Source: JABDFW01 sp035550215
GTDB lineage: Bacteria > Bacteroidota > Bacteroidia > Chitinophagales > Chitinophagaceae
Assembly: GCA_035550215.1 (NCBI GenBank)
Contig: DASZPM010000004.1
Location: forward strand, 1-64,000
Direction of reading: 5' to 3'
Length of the DNA: 64,000 nt
Positions 1 through 10,298 of this stretch are shown in pieces; the stretch's first letter is position 1; each line of letters opens with the position of its first letter. The notes below the pieces were generated by a model, which worked only from the letters and a program-made list of their open reading frames with translations, ran no database searches and was not told where the DNA came from. Made by a program: the position numbers and the translations under genes.

Positions 1-106
1 TTTAGCGCATAACCTGCGCAAAAAAGCAGCTTAACAAGGCCTCCTTTGCCCTCATTTTTATTCTTGCCAAAAAATAACTCTCGCAAAACCACTTTATAAA
101 CAAAAT

Positions 107-140
107 AAAAAACCGCCTCAGCTTTTACTTCTGAGACGGC
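107..140 (-). terminator. Rho-independent terminator of the permease locus
   Basis: Read on the minus strand, the arms CCGTCTCAG and CTGAGGCGG (one G-T pair) enclose a 9-nt loop and are followed by a run of six T. It lies 45 bp beyond the stop codon of the last permease gene, so it probably ends the long leftward exporter transcript. Confidence 0.75.
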
Positions 141-184
141 CGCTTCTAACTTTATAACGCACCTGCTGTAATTTGGATGCGGGG

Positions 185-2542
185 TTATTCGCTTCTCAAA
201 CTTTTTATGGGGTTTGACAACGCCGCTTTTATTGCCTGGTAACTAACGGTGAGAAGTGCGATAATGACTGCCAGCAAGCCTGCCGCAATAAACACCCATG
301 GGCTGATTTTAATGCGGTAAGCATAATCCTGCAAAAATTTGTTCATTGTCAGCCATGCGAACGGAAAGGCAATAACGCAGGACATCACAACTAATATTAA
401 AAAATCTTTTGACAACAAGGCGGCAAGCCCCTGCTCGGTGGCGCCCAGTACTTTACGTATGCCAATTTCTTTGGTTCTCCTTTCCGCCGTGTAAGCTGAA
501 AGGCCAAACAACCCAAGGCATGAGATAAGTATTGCCAGTACGGCAAAAACACTGGCCAGCTTGCCAATCAACGTTTCGGTTTTGAATAATTTATCAAACT
601 CCTGGTCAACAAACTTGCATTCAAATGGGTAGCCGGGGTTGGCCTTTTTTACGATGGCCTCTGTTTTGGCAATTGCTGCGGGAAGATTTGCATTGGCTTT
701 ATACCGCACCGTGCAGGTATATACATTGGAGGTATCGGAAAACAACACAAGCGGTGCGCTTTGCCCGTACATATCATTATACACAAAATCGTTTATTACC
801 CCCTTTACGGTGTATTTTTGGTTACCATAGCTTAATACGCTGCCGATAATATTTTTTTGTTTCATTATTTTCGCGAGCGTCTCATTAATAATCACGTTAC
901 CGCTGTCTGCCTTCATGTCACTGTAAAAGTCCTGCCCGGCATTTAAATGCATCCCCATGGTATTGATATATTCCGGGCTAACGCTTTCAACGGTAATAAG
1001 CACCTGTTTGTTAGGGTTTTTGCCCGGCCAGGTAAAATCGCCGGTATTGCTGCCCAACTGCAGTATTTGGTTATTGCTGAGCGTTGCATTTTCTACCATA
1101 CCGGTTGCCAGCAACTCATTTTTTACAGCGTTAAAATGTTCTTTAAGGTTGCCCTGTAAATAAAAGTATGCAAGGCCCTGTTTGTTATAGCCAATATTCC
1201 TGTCTTTTATATGGTTTATTTGCTGGTAAATAATCACAGTACCTATTATAAGCCATACTGATATAGTAAACTGCAAAACCACCAGGCTTTTGCGTATAAA
1301 GCCCGCGCCGCCTGATGTTTTTACCTTAAGCCCCTTTAGTACCATTACCGGGTTAAATGATGAGAGGTAGAAGGCGGGGTAGCTGCCGGCAATTATACCC
1401 GCAACCAGGGCTATTGCCACTAATGCGCCAATGTGATAAGGATTAAATAAATCAACACTCATGTGCTTATCTACAAGGGTGTTAAACGGGTTGATAAAAA
1501 TATACAGCAATCCAACTGCAACCAAAGCAGAAATAAGGGCTATTAATATTGATTCGCTGATGAATTGTTTTATGAGCTTGAATTTTCCCGCACCCATTAC
1601 TTTTCTTACGCCCACTTCTCTCGCGCGTTTTTCAGACCGTGCCGTAGAAAGGTTCATAAAATTAATGCAGGCAATAATCAGTATTATCCATGCAATAGTG
1701 CTAAACAGGTTTACATATTTTATACGCCCGCTTACTTCTTTGCCATTTTCAAAGCTGTCGTATAAACGCCACCTCGTCATTGGGTAAAGCATCATTTTTG
1801 CAATAGTACCCTGTTGCTTTGTTTGAATGTATCCATAAAGTTTTTTGTTAATGGCATCAACATTGGCATTGGGTTCAACTTCCGCGTAGGTTAAAATGCC
1901 ATTGCTGCCCCACCCCTTAAGCCACTGGTTACGGTCTTCATTTATTTTAAAGGGCGCCAGCCAGTCAAACTTAAACGATATATTTTCCGGCAGGTCTTTT
2001 ATAACGCCGGTTATAGTGAAATTTTGGTCGTTGTTTGCTTTTATGGTTTTGCCAATTACATCAGTGCTGTTAAAAAATGTATTGGCCATTTTTTCGGAGA
2101 TAACGATGGAATACAACTGCGGAAAAGCGCTTGCAGCGTTGCCTTTTACAAACTTTAGCGGGAACATGGAGAGGAAACCGGAGTCAACAAAATTACCCTG
2201 TTCATAAATATTTTTATCATTCAGCGAGAAAAGAAAGCGGTTGCTCCAGGTGCTGCGCGCAGTGGTTTTTATGCCGGGTATTTCAGCCTTCATCCCTGCT
2301 GCCAGCGGGCCGGGGGTAGCGTCAAATGTAAAGGTAGTGCCATCATAAGTTTGCTGGTCTTTAACCTTGTAAAGGTGTGAAATATCGCCAAAATAATTAT
2401 TGTAGGTAAGTTCATCTTCCACCCACAAAAAAATAAATGCGGCACAGGTAATGCCCACTGCAAGGCCAAAAATATTTAAAAAGCTAAACCCTTTGTTTTT
2501 CCAAAGATTTCTGAAGGTGGTTTTTAAGTAGTTGGTAAGCAT
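185..2542 (-). CDS. FtsX/MacB-type ABC transporter permease (paralogue 1 of 4)
   Basis: Inner-membrane permease subunit of a type VII (MacB-like) ABC system, 785 aa. A first membrane segment at about residues 22-42 is followed by a large periplasmic MacB_PCD-like domain. An FtsX block with three membrane helices comes next, containing the cytoplasmic motif REVGVRKVMGA. A second periplasmic domain and a C-terminal FtsX block with KEIGIRKVLGA complete it. This duplicated layout of about 800 aa is typical of Bacteroidota permeases that work with a separate ATPase. It is the last gene of the locus and lies 241 bp after paralogue 2, with no recognisable operator pair in that gap. The substrate is unknown; family members export lipids, peptides or drugs or act mechanically on the envelope. 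Confidence 0.93.
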   Translation of the reverse strand: MLTNYLKTTFRNLWKNKGFSFLNIFGLAVGITCAAFIFLWVEDELTYNNYFGDISHLYKVKDQQTYDGTTFTFDATPGPLAAGMKAEIPGIKTTARSTWSNRFLFSLNDKNIYEQGNFVDSGFLSMFPLKFVKGNAASAFPQLYSIVISEKMANTFFNSTDVIGKTIKANNDQNFTITGVIKDLPENISFKFDWLAPFKINEDRNQWLKGWGSNGILTYAEVEPNANVDAINKKLYGYIQTKQQGTIAKMMLYPMTRWRLYDSFENGKEVSGRIKYVNLFSTIAWIILIIACINFMNLSTARSEKRAREVGVRKVMGAGKFKLIKQFISESILIALISALVAVGLLYIFINPFNTLVDKHMSVDLFNPYHIGALVAIALVAGIIAGSYPAFYLSSFNPVMVLKGLKVKTSGGAGFIRKSLVVLQFTISVWLIIGTVIIYQQINHIKDRNIGYNKQGLAYFYLQGNLKEHFNAVKNELLATGMVENATLSNNQILQLGSNTGDFTWPGKNPNKQVLITVESVSPEYINTMGMHLNAGQDFYSDMKADSGNVIINETLAKIMKQKNIIGSVLSYGNQKYTVKGVINDFVYNDMYGQSAPLVLFSDTSNVYTCTVRYKANANLPAAIAKTEAIVKKANPGYPFECKFVDQEFDKLFKTETLIGKLASVFAVLAILISCLGLFGLSAYTAERRTKEIGIRKVLGATEQGLAALLSKDFLILVVMSCVIAFPFAWLTMNKFLQDYAYRIKISPWVFIAAGLLAVIIALLTVSYQAIKAALSNPIKSLRSE

Positions 2543-2783
2543 GTAAAGTGTTTGTTTGCAGTTTATTATATTTTTCTCTTTAAGCCATTAGTTATATACT
2601 TATAACCGCAGTAAAAGTTACAAAACAGCACAGATTTTTTCTACATCGCCTTCATATACCGCAGGCTTTTCTCTCCGTCTTCAAGCGATTACTCCACTGG
2701 CAGTTGAAAATCATTGTTGCGCAATCTTCACGCCCTTCCCCGAAACATACCTCCCCATGTGTGGAGAAGGACAGTGGGTGCGG

Positions 2784-5234
2784 TTATTCTGTTCTTAAAC
2801 TTTTAACAGGATTTGCCAACGCGGCTTTTATTGCCTGGAAACTTATGGTTGCCAGCGCAATTATGGCTGCCAGCAAACCGGCCGATAAAAATACCCACCA
2901 TGCCATGTTGATGTGGTAGGCAAAGTCTTTAAGCCAGCCCTGCATATAGTATGCGGCTGCCGGTACGGCAATTATAGCGGCAACAAGCACGAGCTTCAAA
3001 AAATCAACACTAAGCACACGCACAATTTCGGTTGTACTTGCGCCAAGCACTTTGCGTATGCCTATTTCTTTTACGCGCTGCGTAATAATAAATGCCGATA
3101 AGCCAAACAGGCCAAGGCACGCGATAAATATGGCTATGCAGGCAAATACTGTAAACAGGTTGCCCTGTTGTGTTTCAGTAGCATAAAGCTTTGCGTATTT
3201 GTCATCCAGGAACGAGTAGTCAAAAGGTGTTTCAGGCAAAAATGTATGCCATTTCTTTTCAATATCCTGTATGGTGGCTGTAACATTGCTGCCGCTAAGT
3301 TTTACACTAAGCGCGCCGTAATAGCCGTTTTGGCCGGGAGGTTGCATAAAGAAAATAAGCGGTATTATCTGCTCGTGCATTGATTCAAAATGAAAATCTT
3401 TTACAACGCCTATAATCTTCCCCTTCGTTCCCCCATATCGTATGTCTTTGCCTATGGCTTTGTCCGCAGAACCCCATCCCAGCATCGCTACCGCAGATTC
3501 GTTGATGATATAGTTATTGCTGTCGGTTGCATGTTGGCGCGAAAAATTTCTTCCTGCTGCCATGGCTATGCCATAGGTAGGTATAAAGTCAACATCGGTC
3601 GATACCATTTTTATGGTGCCTGCTACAGGCTGTGCAGAATCTCCGGAAAAAGTTGTGGCACCCTGGCTGTCAAGCAGCCGCCCTGTTGGTATGCGCGATG
3701 ACCTTGCAGCGTTTTTTATGTTGGGGTTGTTAAGCAAAGTGTTACGGAAAGCCTCAAATTTACCATCCAGTTGGGATGTGTAAGGCATCGTAATAATATG
3801 GTCTTTATCATACCCCAAAGCTGCCTGCTGCATGTAATGCAACTGCTGAAAAACAATAGTGGTTGCTATGATAAGCACTATGGATATGCCGAATTGCAAA
3901 ACTACCAGCACCTGCCTGAAAGATACGTTGCCGCCGCCGGTTTTTACCAGCCCTTTCAATACCTTAACGGGCTTGAACGATGACATGAACAACGCTGGGT
4001 AAATGCCGCTGATGATACCGACTGCAAAAGGCAACAAAAGCAGCGCTGTTAATAGTTTGCTGTTAAGAAGCAGGTTGATGGAAAGCTTTTGCCCGGAAAG
4101 ATTATTGAGGTATGGCAGCAGCAGCCAGGTAATTGCAAAGGCAAGCGCTAAGGCAACCCATGTAATCAATACGCTTTCGCTTAAAAATTGCGCGATAATT
4201 TCCTTTCGCCGTGCGCCTACTACTTTGCGTACGCCAATTTCTCTTGCGCGCAATACAGACCGCGCGGAGGAAAGGTTCATGTAATTTATACAGGCAATAA
4301 GCAAAATAAATATGGCAATGATAGAGAACATGCGCACTCTTTTAATATCACCGTTAGGCTCTGCTTCATAGTCAGTGTGAGAGTACAGGTGTATATCGGT
4401 AAGCTTTTGCAGGTACAGCGATGTAAATTTTGATTGCTTAAACCCTGGCGGCAGGGTAACATTTGGCCCCGTGGGTATGGGCATTACTTTATCAATAAAC
4501 TTCGGAAACTGCGCTTCAATTTGTGCAACCGGGTAGTTTTTGGGGAATTTAAGGTATGTAAAGAAGGAATTGTTGCCAAAGTTTGTCTGTAATTGCTTCT
4601 CCCCGTAAACGGTACTGTCCCTTAAGGTGTTAAAGGAAATCATCATGTCGGGGTGCAGGTGCGAGTTTGCCGGGAAAGGCTCGTATATGCCTGTTACCTT
4701 GCAGGGTACCTGGTTATCAATACGCACCAGTTTATTTATTGGGTTCTCGTCACCAAAATATCTTTTCGCGGCCGCAGGCGTAAGCATTACAGTGTTTGGC
4801 TCTATCAGCCCCGTTTTAGCGGAACCGGTGAGTACCCGAACGGGGAAAAAGTCAAACACACGCTCGTCGGCAAAATACACATCCTTCTCTGAAAACAATT
4901 TCTCATTGTATTTAATAGCCGTTGTACCGTTGGAAAGCAGGCGGGTGTATTCCTGTATATCCGGGAACTCGTGCTGCAGCAAAGGGCCAAATGGCGGCGC
5001 TACTGTACTTAGGGTAAGGTTTATCTTACCGTCCTGGTTATTGAATACCCGGTTAACCCGGTAAATTTGGTCAGCCTCGGGGTTAAACCTGTCGTAACTC
5101 AATTCATTTACCACGTAGGCCAGTATTAACAAGCAGCATGTCAGGCCTACCGTAAGGCCGAATATGTTGATGAAGGATGTAAACCTGTATTTACGCAGGT
5201 TGCGTAATGCAATGGTTAAATAATTCCTGAGCAT
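2784..5234 (-). CDS. FtsX/MacB-type ABC transporter permease (paralogue 2 of 4)
   Basis: 816-aa inner-membrane permease with the same plan as its neighbours: N-terminal helix (about residues 20-42), periplasmic domain, FtsX block with REIGVRKVVGA, second periplasmic domain, and C-terminal FtsX block with KEIGIRKVLGA and the shared ending NPVKSLRTE. The 183-bp gap upstream is the largest so far in the transcript and contains its own sigma-54-like promoter and tandem operator (see 5289-5396). This gene can therefore probably be transcribed independently of the upstream genes but under the same regulator. ATP hydrolysis is presumably supplied by the ATPase at 10605-11294, the only one in the window. 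Confidence 0.93.
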   Translation of the reverse strand: MLRNYLTIALRNLRKYRFTSFINIFGLTVGLTCCLLILAYVVNELSYDRFNPEADQIYRVNRVFNNQDGKINLTLSTVAPPFGPLLQHEFPDIQEYTRLLSNGTTAIKYNEKLFSEKDVYFADERVFDFFPVRVLTGSAKTGLIEPNTVMLTPAAAKRYFGDENPINKLVRIDNQVPCKVTGIYEPFPANSHLHPDMMISFNTLRDSTVYGEKQLQTNFGNNSFFTYLKFPKNYPVAQIEAQFPKFIDKVMPIPTGPNVTLPPGFKQSKFTSLYLQKLTDIHLYSHTDYEAEPNGDIKRVRMFSIIAIFILLIACINYMNLSSARSVLRAREIGVRKVVGARRKEIIAQFLSESVLITWVALALAFAITWLLLPYLNNLSGQKLSINLLLNSKLLTALLLLPFAVGIISGIYPALFMSSFKPVKVLKGLVKTGGGNVSFRQVLVVLQFGISIVLIIATTIVFQQLHYMQQAALGYDKDHIITMPYTSQLDGKFEAFRNTLLNNPNIKNAARSSRIPTGRLLDSQGATTFSGDSAQPVAGTIKMVSTDVDFIPTYGIAMAAGRNFSRQHATDSNNYIINESAVAMLGWGSADKAIGKDIRYGGTKGKIIGVVKDFHFESMHEQIIPLIFFMQPPGQNGYYGALSVKLSGSNVTATIQDIEKKWHTFLPETPFDYSFLDDKYAKLYATETQQGNLFTVFACIAIFIACLGLFGLSAFIITQRVKEIGIRKVLGASTTEIVRVLSVDFLKLVLVAAIIAVPAAAYYMQGWLKDFAYHINMAWWVFLSAGLLAAIIALATISFQAIKAALANPVKSLRTE

Positions 5235-5288
5235 GTTGTTGGTTTTATATGACAGAAAAATATTTCTTGCCTCTGTGACTGTATTTTG

Positions 5289-5305
5289 TTCAACGGTTAT
5301 GCCAA
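5289..5305 (-). promoter_or_regulatory. Sigma-54-like -24/-12 element upstream of permease 2
   Basis: The minus-strand sequence TTGGCATAACCGTTGAA matches the sigma-54 consensus TTGGCAYNNNNNTTGCA with one difference in the -12 GC. It ends 54 bp before the ATG at 5234. The operator pair at 5357-5396 starts 51 bp upstream, the same spacing as at the two related loci. The assignment is by eye. Confidence 0.5.
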
Positions 5306-5356
5306 GCAGGTAACCTGTTGATAATAAATAAATTAGTAAAGATCCGCTGGTGTAAG

Positions 5357-5396
5357 GTGTACGCTATCGAACACTTTGCGCACGGTTTTGCACGCA
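5357..5396 (-). promoter_or_regulatory. Tandem activator-site pair upstream of permease 2
   Basis: Two copies of the 19-bp motif lie 21 bp apart. The copy at 5357 begins with the perfect half-site GTGTACG and has ACAC displaced by one base on the right. The copy at 5378 reads GCGCACGGTTTTG, 11 of 13 matches to the start of the best site at 12883. The right halves are degenerate, so this is the weakest of the three loci. The offset and distance to the TTGG element agree with the others. Confidence 0.45.
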
Positions 5397-5417
5397 GCCG
5401 GCAGCACGCAACAGGCG

Positions 5418-7820
5418 TTACTCTGTTCTCAAACTTTTTACCGGGTTACTAAGCGCTGCTTTTATTGCCTGGAAGCTTATTGTTGCAGTGGCAATAAGCA
5501 ACGCTGATAAGGCGGCAGCGGCGAATATCCACCACGATATGGTAATCCTGTACGCGAAATCCTGCAGCCATTTATCCATAGCCCACCATGCAATTGGCGA
5601 CGCGATGATAACCGCAACCAGTACCAGCTTTACAAAGTCTTTTGAAAGTAATAAGGTTATGTTTGATACTGTAGCACCGAGCACTTTGCGTATGCCTATT
5701 TCTTTTGTACGTTGTTCCGCGGTGAATGCCGCCAATGCAAAAAGGCCCAGCGATGAAATAATAACAACAATAATTGAAAATATCAATACCAGGGATGATG
5801 CCCGAAGGTCATCTTTGTACAGGCCGTTAAAAGTGTCGTCAAGAAAAACATAATTAAAAGGGTCTTGCGGAAGTAACTGTTGCCAGGCCGCCTTTGCCGC
5901 GTTTAATGCGCCGGTAGCATTGCCCGGAGGCGTTTTTATGAAAATATAGGAATACCAGCCTGTGCCGCTGAACAGCACCATCGGGTCAATTTTTTCATGC
6001 ATACTTTTAAAGTGAAAATCTTTCACCACGCCGATAACCTGGCCTGTATCGCCATGAAAAACAAAGCGCTGCCCGATAACCGGTTTATGAATTTTTAACT
6101 GTTGTACCGCCGTCTCATTCAGAATAAAATTGTGCTCATCTCCCGGCCTCCTGGCATCAAACCACCGCCCCTGCTGCATTTGCAGGTTAAATACTTTTTG
6201 AAAATTCGCATCAACAGACAATTGTGAAAGTGTAGGGTCAAAATCCTTCGCCCGGCCATCCCAGTCTGCTGAACCGGAAGAAGCGCTTGATACATTAACA
6301 ATTGGCTGGCTGGCAGCCGTTACACCAGCTATTGCGCTGCTTGCCTGCATTTGCTGCTTAAGCGTTTTTAGCAGTGATTGCCGTTGTTCGTGCGAAAGTT
6401 TGGAATGAGACCTAAACGGTACTTGCAACGCGGCTACCTGCGCCCTGTCGTAACCGGGGTTGGTAGTCTGGATGTAATGAAGTTGTTTGAATATAACGAT
6501 GGTGCCTATAATTAATACCACCGATAAGGTGAACTGGAATACAACGAGACCTTTGCGCAACGTGCCGTCTTTAATACGTAATACATTCACCCCCCTGAAA
6601 ATGTTAAGCGGGTTAAATGAAGACAATAGCGTTGCCGGGTAAATGCTGTTTAAAAGCGTGGTAAACAGCAGGGTGCCGCCTAATACTTTCCACAGCGACA
6701 GGGAAGTAAAATCAAGCCTAAACTGTTTTTCAGTAAGGGTATTAAAATAAGGAAGCGTTAGTTTAACAAGTATAAGTGTTACGCACAATGAGATGGTGCC
6801 GATTAAAACAGACTCCATGGTAAACTGCATGAAGAGTTGCGCACGCTGCGCCCCAACAATTTTGCGAATGGTAATTTCTTTTACGCGCAGGCTTGCGCGG
6901 GCCGTGGTAAGGTTTACATAATTAATGCAGGCTGTTAAAATAAGCAGCAGCGCCAGCACACTAAAAATATACACCGTTTTTTTATCCGCGTGTTTAAACG
7001 CGGAAAACTGAACGGCGCTTTCAAAATGCATGGTTTTAAGGGGTTGCAGGCCTATGGTTATACTACTGTCTTTTTTATTGCTTTGCAGCAGTGCAGTCAT
7101 TTTTTTGCTCACAATAGCCGGGTTAGCATTTTGATTAAGACGCAAAAAAGTAATAAAATTAAAATTGCCCCATTGTTCGCTGTTCTTTCGCGCACTGCTG
7201 TCACTCAGGTATGCATCAACCGGTAACAATACGTCATATTGAAAGCTTGAATTGGTAGGGTTATCTTTCACAACACCCTGAACAGTATAATTTACGCTGT
7301 CTATCGCCAGTACCTGGCCCACAGCGGAATTGCCGCCAAAATATTTTTTTGCTTTTGACTGAGTTAGTATAACGCTGAAGGGATTTTTTAGAAAAGCTGA
7401 TGTGCTTCCCTCCAAAAAATCATAGTGAAATGTTTTAAACCAGTTTTTGTCAACGTATGCGCTGCTTTTTTCTGTAAACAGCTCATTCCTGTATTTAAAT
7501 GTTATGGGTGAATAGGTAGATGCATACAAGTTAGTTACCTGCTCAGCTTCCGGTATATTTTTCTCTACTACATTGGCAAAAAGCAACGGCGAAGTTTCCC
7601 ATATCCATTTTTCATCTTTGTTTACCTGCAGCGTATCTGTTATGCGGTATATATTATTTGCCGAAGGATGATATCCGTCAAAACTCGTTTCATTCTGCAC
7701 CCAAAGCAGGATGAGTATAGTAGCCGTCATGCCTACGGAAAGGCCTGTAATTTTTATAATGCTGATGCTTTTGCTTTTCCACATTGCCCGCCATGCAGGC
7801 AGTATATACGTTTTAAACAT
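5418..7820 (-). CDS. FtsX/MacB-type ABC transporter permease (paralogue 3 of 4)
   Basis: 800-aa inner-membrane permease with two periplasmic domains and two FtsX blocks (KEITIRKIVGA in the first, KEIGIRKVLGA in the second), ending NPVKSLRTE. The reading frame stays open to 7871. The ATG at 7820 is preferred because it gives the family's usual start (MFKTYILPAWRAMWKSKSIS), whereas the 17 extra residues upstream resemble no paralogue. With this start the gap to paralogue 4 is 74 bp. The first FtsX motif deviates most from the other three copies, so it is probably the most diverged paralogue. It is likely co-transcribed with paralogue 4. Confidence 0.92.
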   Translation of the reverse strand: MFKTYILPAWRAMWKSKSISIIKITGLSVGMTATILILLWVQNETSFDGYHPSANNIYRITDTLQVNKDEKWIWETSPLLFANVVEKNIPEAEQVTNLYASTYSPITFKYRNELFTEKSSAYVDKNWFKTFHYDFLEGSTSAFLKNPFSVILTQSKAKKYFGGNSAVGQVLAIDSVNYTVQGVVKDNPTNSSFQYDVLLPVDAYLSDSSARKNSEQWGNFNFITFLRLNQNANPAIVSKKMTALLQSNKKDSSITIGLQPLKTMHFESAVQFSAFKHADKKTVYIFSVLALLLILTACINYVNLTTARASLRVKEITIRKIVGAQRAQLFMQFTMESVLIGTISLCVTLILVKLTLPYFNTLTEKQFRLDFTSLSLWKVLGGTLLFTTLLNSIYPATLLSSFNPLNIFRGVNVLRIKDGTLRKGLVVFQFTLSVVLIIGTIVIFKQLHYIQTTNPGYDRAQVAALQVPFRSHSKLSHEQRQSLLKTLKQQMQASSAIAGVTAASQPIVNVSSASSGSADWDGRAKDFDPTLSQLSVDANFQKVFNLQMQQGRWFDARRPGDEHNFILNETAVQQLKIHKPVIGQRFVFHGDTGQVIGVVKDFHFKSMHEKIDPMVLFSGTGWYSYIFIKTPPGNATGALNAAKAAWQQLLPQDPFNYVFLDDTFNGLYKDDLRASSLVLIFSIIVVIISSLGLFALAAFTAEQRTKEIGIRKVLGATVSNITLLLSKDFVKLVLVAVIIASPIAWWAMDKWLQDFAYRITISWWIFAAAALSALLIATATISFQAIKAALSNPVKSLRTE

Positions 7821-7894
7821 ACAGGCGTTTTTTCGTTTATGATTAGTTTTAGCGAGTGGCAGGGTGCACAAAATTTTGGCCTGCCAAGTATTTA

Positions 7895-10252
7895 CTATTC
7901 AGTTCTTAAACTTCTAACAGGGTTTGCAAGCGCCACTTTTATTGCCTGGTAACTTACTGTTAGCAGGGCAATTACCACTGCCACTGCACCCGCACCGGCA
8001 AACACCCACCAATGGATTGGTGTTTTATACGAATATGATTTCAGCCATGCATCCATAGCGTACCAGGCAATGGGTACCGCAAAAATGATGGCGATGAGTA
8101 CCAGTGTTATAAAATCTTTTGACATAAGGGTTGTTAAACCTGCAACAGAAGCGCCAAGTACTTTGCGTACGCCAATTTCCTTCACCCTGTTTTCAGCCAT
8201 GTATGTGGCAAGGCCAAACAAACCCAGGCAGGAAATAAGAATAGTAAGCCCGGCAAACAACGCCGCAAGCTTAGCTGTGGTTTCTTCATTCGCAAATTTT
8301 AATGCATACACTTCATCCACAAAATGGTATTCAAACGGGTATTGCGGGTTATATTTTTTAAATATCTTTTCAATGGCAGCAAGGCTTTCAGCAACGGGTT
8401 TGCCGGGGGCCAGCCGCATGTGCACCGCGTTAAAAAAACCTTTGCTGCCTTCAATAACCATAGGGCGCACAGGCTCGTAAGGTGAGCGCAGGATAAAATC
8501 TTTCACCACTCCCACTACATGCCAGGGTTCATCGCCATCTTTAACGATTTGCCCGATGGGATTTTTAAAACCCATGATTTTTACGGCTGATTCATTCAGC
8601 ACCATTGCTGTAGAGTCAGAAGGAAATTTTTTCAAGTCAATATCCCTCCCCTCTGCAATGGTTGCCCCGGTGGTTTGGGTAAAATTCTCATCTACGCAAA
8701 AGCGGTCAAAGTCAATTTTTGCATTAGGGTCTTTGCCCTGCCATTGAAAGCCCCAGCTATCGCTCCAGTTTTGGGTAATGGGCTGGCTTGTTTTTGTTAC
8801 GCCGGTAACAGCCCCTGAATTAAGCAGGTCAGTTCTTAAGGCAAGATAATTTTTATCCAGGTCGCCGGTAAGCATGTGGTAAATAAGATTGTTTTTGTTA
8901 TACCCTGTTTCGCGGCTTTGAGCGTAGTTAATTTGCTGCTCAATAATAACAGTGCATATAATAAGCACAATGGCAACCCAAAACTGTATTACCACTAATA
9001 CCTTGCGCGGGGTGACCAGCGCATTTACTTTTCTAAAGGTGCCTTTCAATACTTTTACGGGCTGGAATGATGACAGGTAAAATGCGGGATAGCTGCCTGC
9101 CAATATACCCGTAAGCAATATAAAACCTGCTATTGCCAGCCAGAAGTAAGGGGCGCTGTAATCCAAATAAAGCCGTTTGTTGGTAAGCAGGTTAAAGCCA
9201 TCCAGCGAAACCTGCACCAGTATTACCGCGATGATGCCGGCAATAAAGGCAATTAAAATACTCTCCCCTAAAAACTGGCTTATAAGAAATTGCCTTTGTG
9301 CACCTACTACTTTGCGTATGCCCACTTCTTTCGCGCGCTTTTCGCTGCGGGCAGTGCTAAGGTTCATAAAGTTTATACAGGCTATCAGCAAAATAAGGCC
9401 TGCAATAAGGCCAAACATGCGCACCGTTTCAATTTTACCGCCGGTAATTTTTCCATTTTCAAACTTTGAGTACAGCCGCCATTTGGTAACGGGGTGCAGG
9501 AATACTTCAACCTGTTCAGTGCCGTTTAAATGCCTTTTTGAAATGTTTTTTATTTTGGCATCTGCCGCAGCTTCGGTAACATTAGGCCTAAGCAGCACGT
9601 AGGTATTGGGGCCGTTGTCATCCCATGCATCATCCGTCCAGCCAATACGTTTGGCATAACTCATGGGCAGCAGGTATTCAAAATTAAAGCTGGTATTATT
9701 GGGCAGGTCTTTTAGTACGGCGGTAACAGTACAGTTAATGGTGTCATCAATTTTAATAACCTTGCCCATTGCATCATCATTGCCAAATAGCTTTTTGGCA
9801 AGTTGTTGCGTTATTGCAATATTATTAATATCGTCAAGGCATTTTGACGGGTTGCCACTTGCCAGCGGGAAGCTGAACATATTAAGAAATGATGTGTCAA
9901 CAAAATTTCCGTGTACACGCAGGTGCTTATCACCAACAGTGAACAAAAAGGTGTTGTACTGGCAGGTAGAGGCAGCTTCAATTTCTGGATATTCCCTTAC
10001 CAGGCCGCCGGCAAGCGGGTAAGGCGTGTTAGGCCAGCACTGTAGTTTACCGTCAAACGCCTCGCGGTTATAGGCCATGTAAAGACGGTCTTTCTTTGCA
10101 TGAAACTGGTCGTAACCAACTTCGTTTTGTATCCATAACAAAATAAGCATGGCGCTTGCCATGCCGATAGCCAAACCACTTATGTTTATAATAGAAAAAC
10201 CCTTGTTGCGCAGCAGGTTTCTAAACGCGATTTTAAAAAAATTCTTTATCAT
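7895..10252 (-). CDS. FtsX/MacB-type ABC transporter permease (paralogue 4 of 4)
   Basis: 785-aa inner-membrane permease and the first permease in transcription order. It has the same duplicated periplasmic/FtsX plan, with KEVGIRKVVGA at about residue 310 and KEVGVRKVLGA near the C-terminus, ending NPVRSLRTE. The start MIKNFFKIAFRNLLRNKGF aligns with paralogues 1 and 2, which supports the ATG at 10252. It follows the small membrane protein gene by 46 bp and the ATPase gene by about 350 bp. Gene order (adaptor, ATPase, permease) matches MacAB-type exporters. Confidence 0.93.
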   Translation of the reverse strand: MIKNFFKIAFRNLLRNKGFSIINISGLAIGMASAMLILLWIQNEVGYDQFHAKKDRLYMAYNREAFDGKLQCWPNTPYPLAGGLVREYPEIEAASTCQYNTFLFTVGDKHLRVHGNFVDTSFLNMFSFPLASGNPSKCLDDINNIAITQQLAKKLFGNDDAMGKVIKIDDTINCTVTAVLKDLPNNTSFNFEYLLPMSYAKRIGWTDDAWDDNGPNTYVLLRPNVTEAAADAKIKNISKRHLNGTEQVEVFLHPVTKWRLYSKFENGKITGGKIETVRMFGLIAGLILLIACINFMNLSTARSEKRAKEVGIRKVVGAQRQFLISQFLGESILIAFIAGIIAVILVQVSLDGFNLLTNKRLYLDYSAPYFWLAIAGFILLTGILAGSYPAFYLSSFQPVKVLKGTFRKVNALVTPRKVLVVIQFWVAIVLIICTVIIEQQINYAQSRETGYNKNNLIYHMLTGDLDKNYLALRTDLLNSGAVTGVTKTSQPITQNWSDSWGFQWQGKDPNAKIDFDRFCVDENFTQTTGATIAEGRDIDLKKFPSDSTAMVLNESAVKIMGFKNPIGQIVKDGDEPWHVVGVVKDFILRSPYEPVRPMVIEGSKGFFNAVHMRLAPGKPVAESLAAIEKIFKKYNPQYPFEYHFVDEVYALKFANEETTAKLAALFAGLTILISCLGLFGLATYMAENRVKEIGVRKVLGASVAGLTTLMSKDFITLVLIAIIFAVPIAWYAMDAWLKSYSYKTPIHWWVFAGAGAVAVVIALLTVSYQAIKVALANPVRSLRTE

Positions 10253-10298
10253 TTGCAGAAGGCGGTTTTAATTGTAACAAAAACACCGGACGCTGCTG

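Noticed and set aside
2543..2783. Expected operator and sigma-54-like element before permease 1
   Set aside because: No GTGTACG half-site or TTGG element on the minus strand was found in this gap.
7821..7871. N-terminal extension of permease 3
   Set aside because: The 17 extra residues are absent from the three paralogues, which begin at the position equivalent to 7820.
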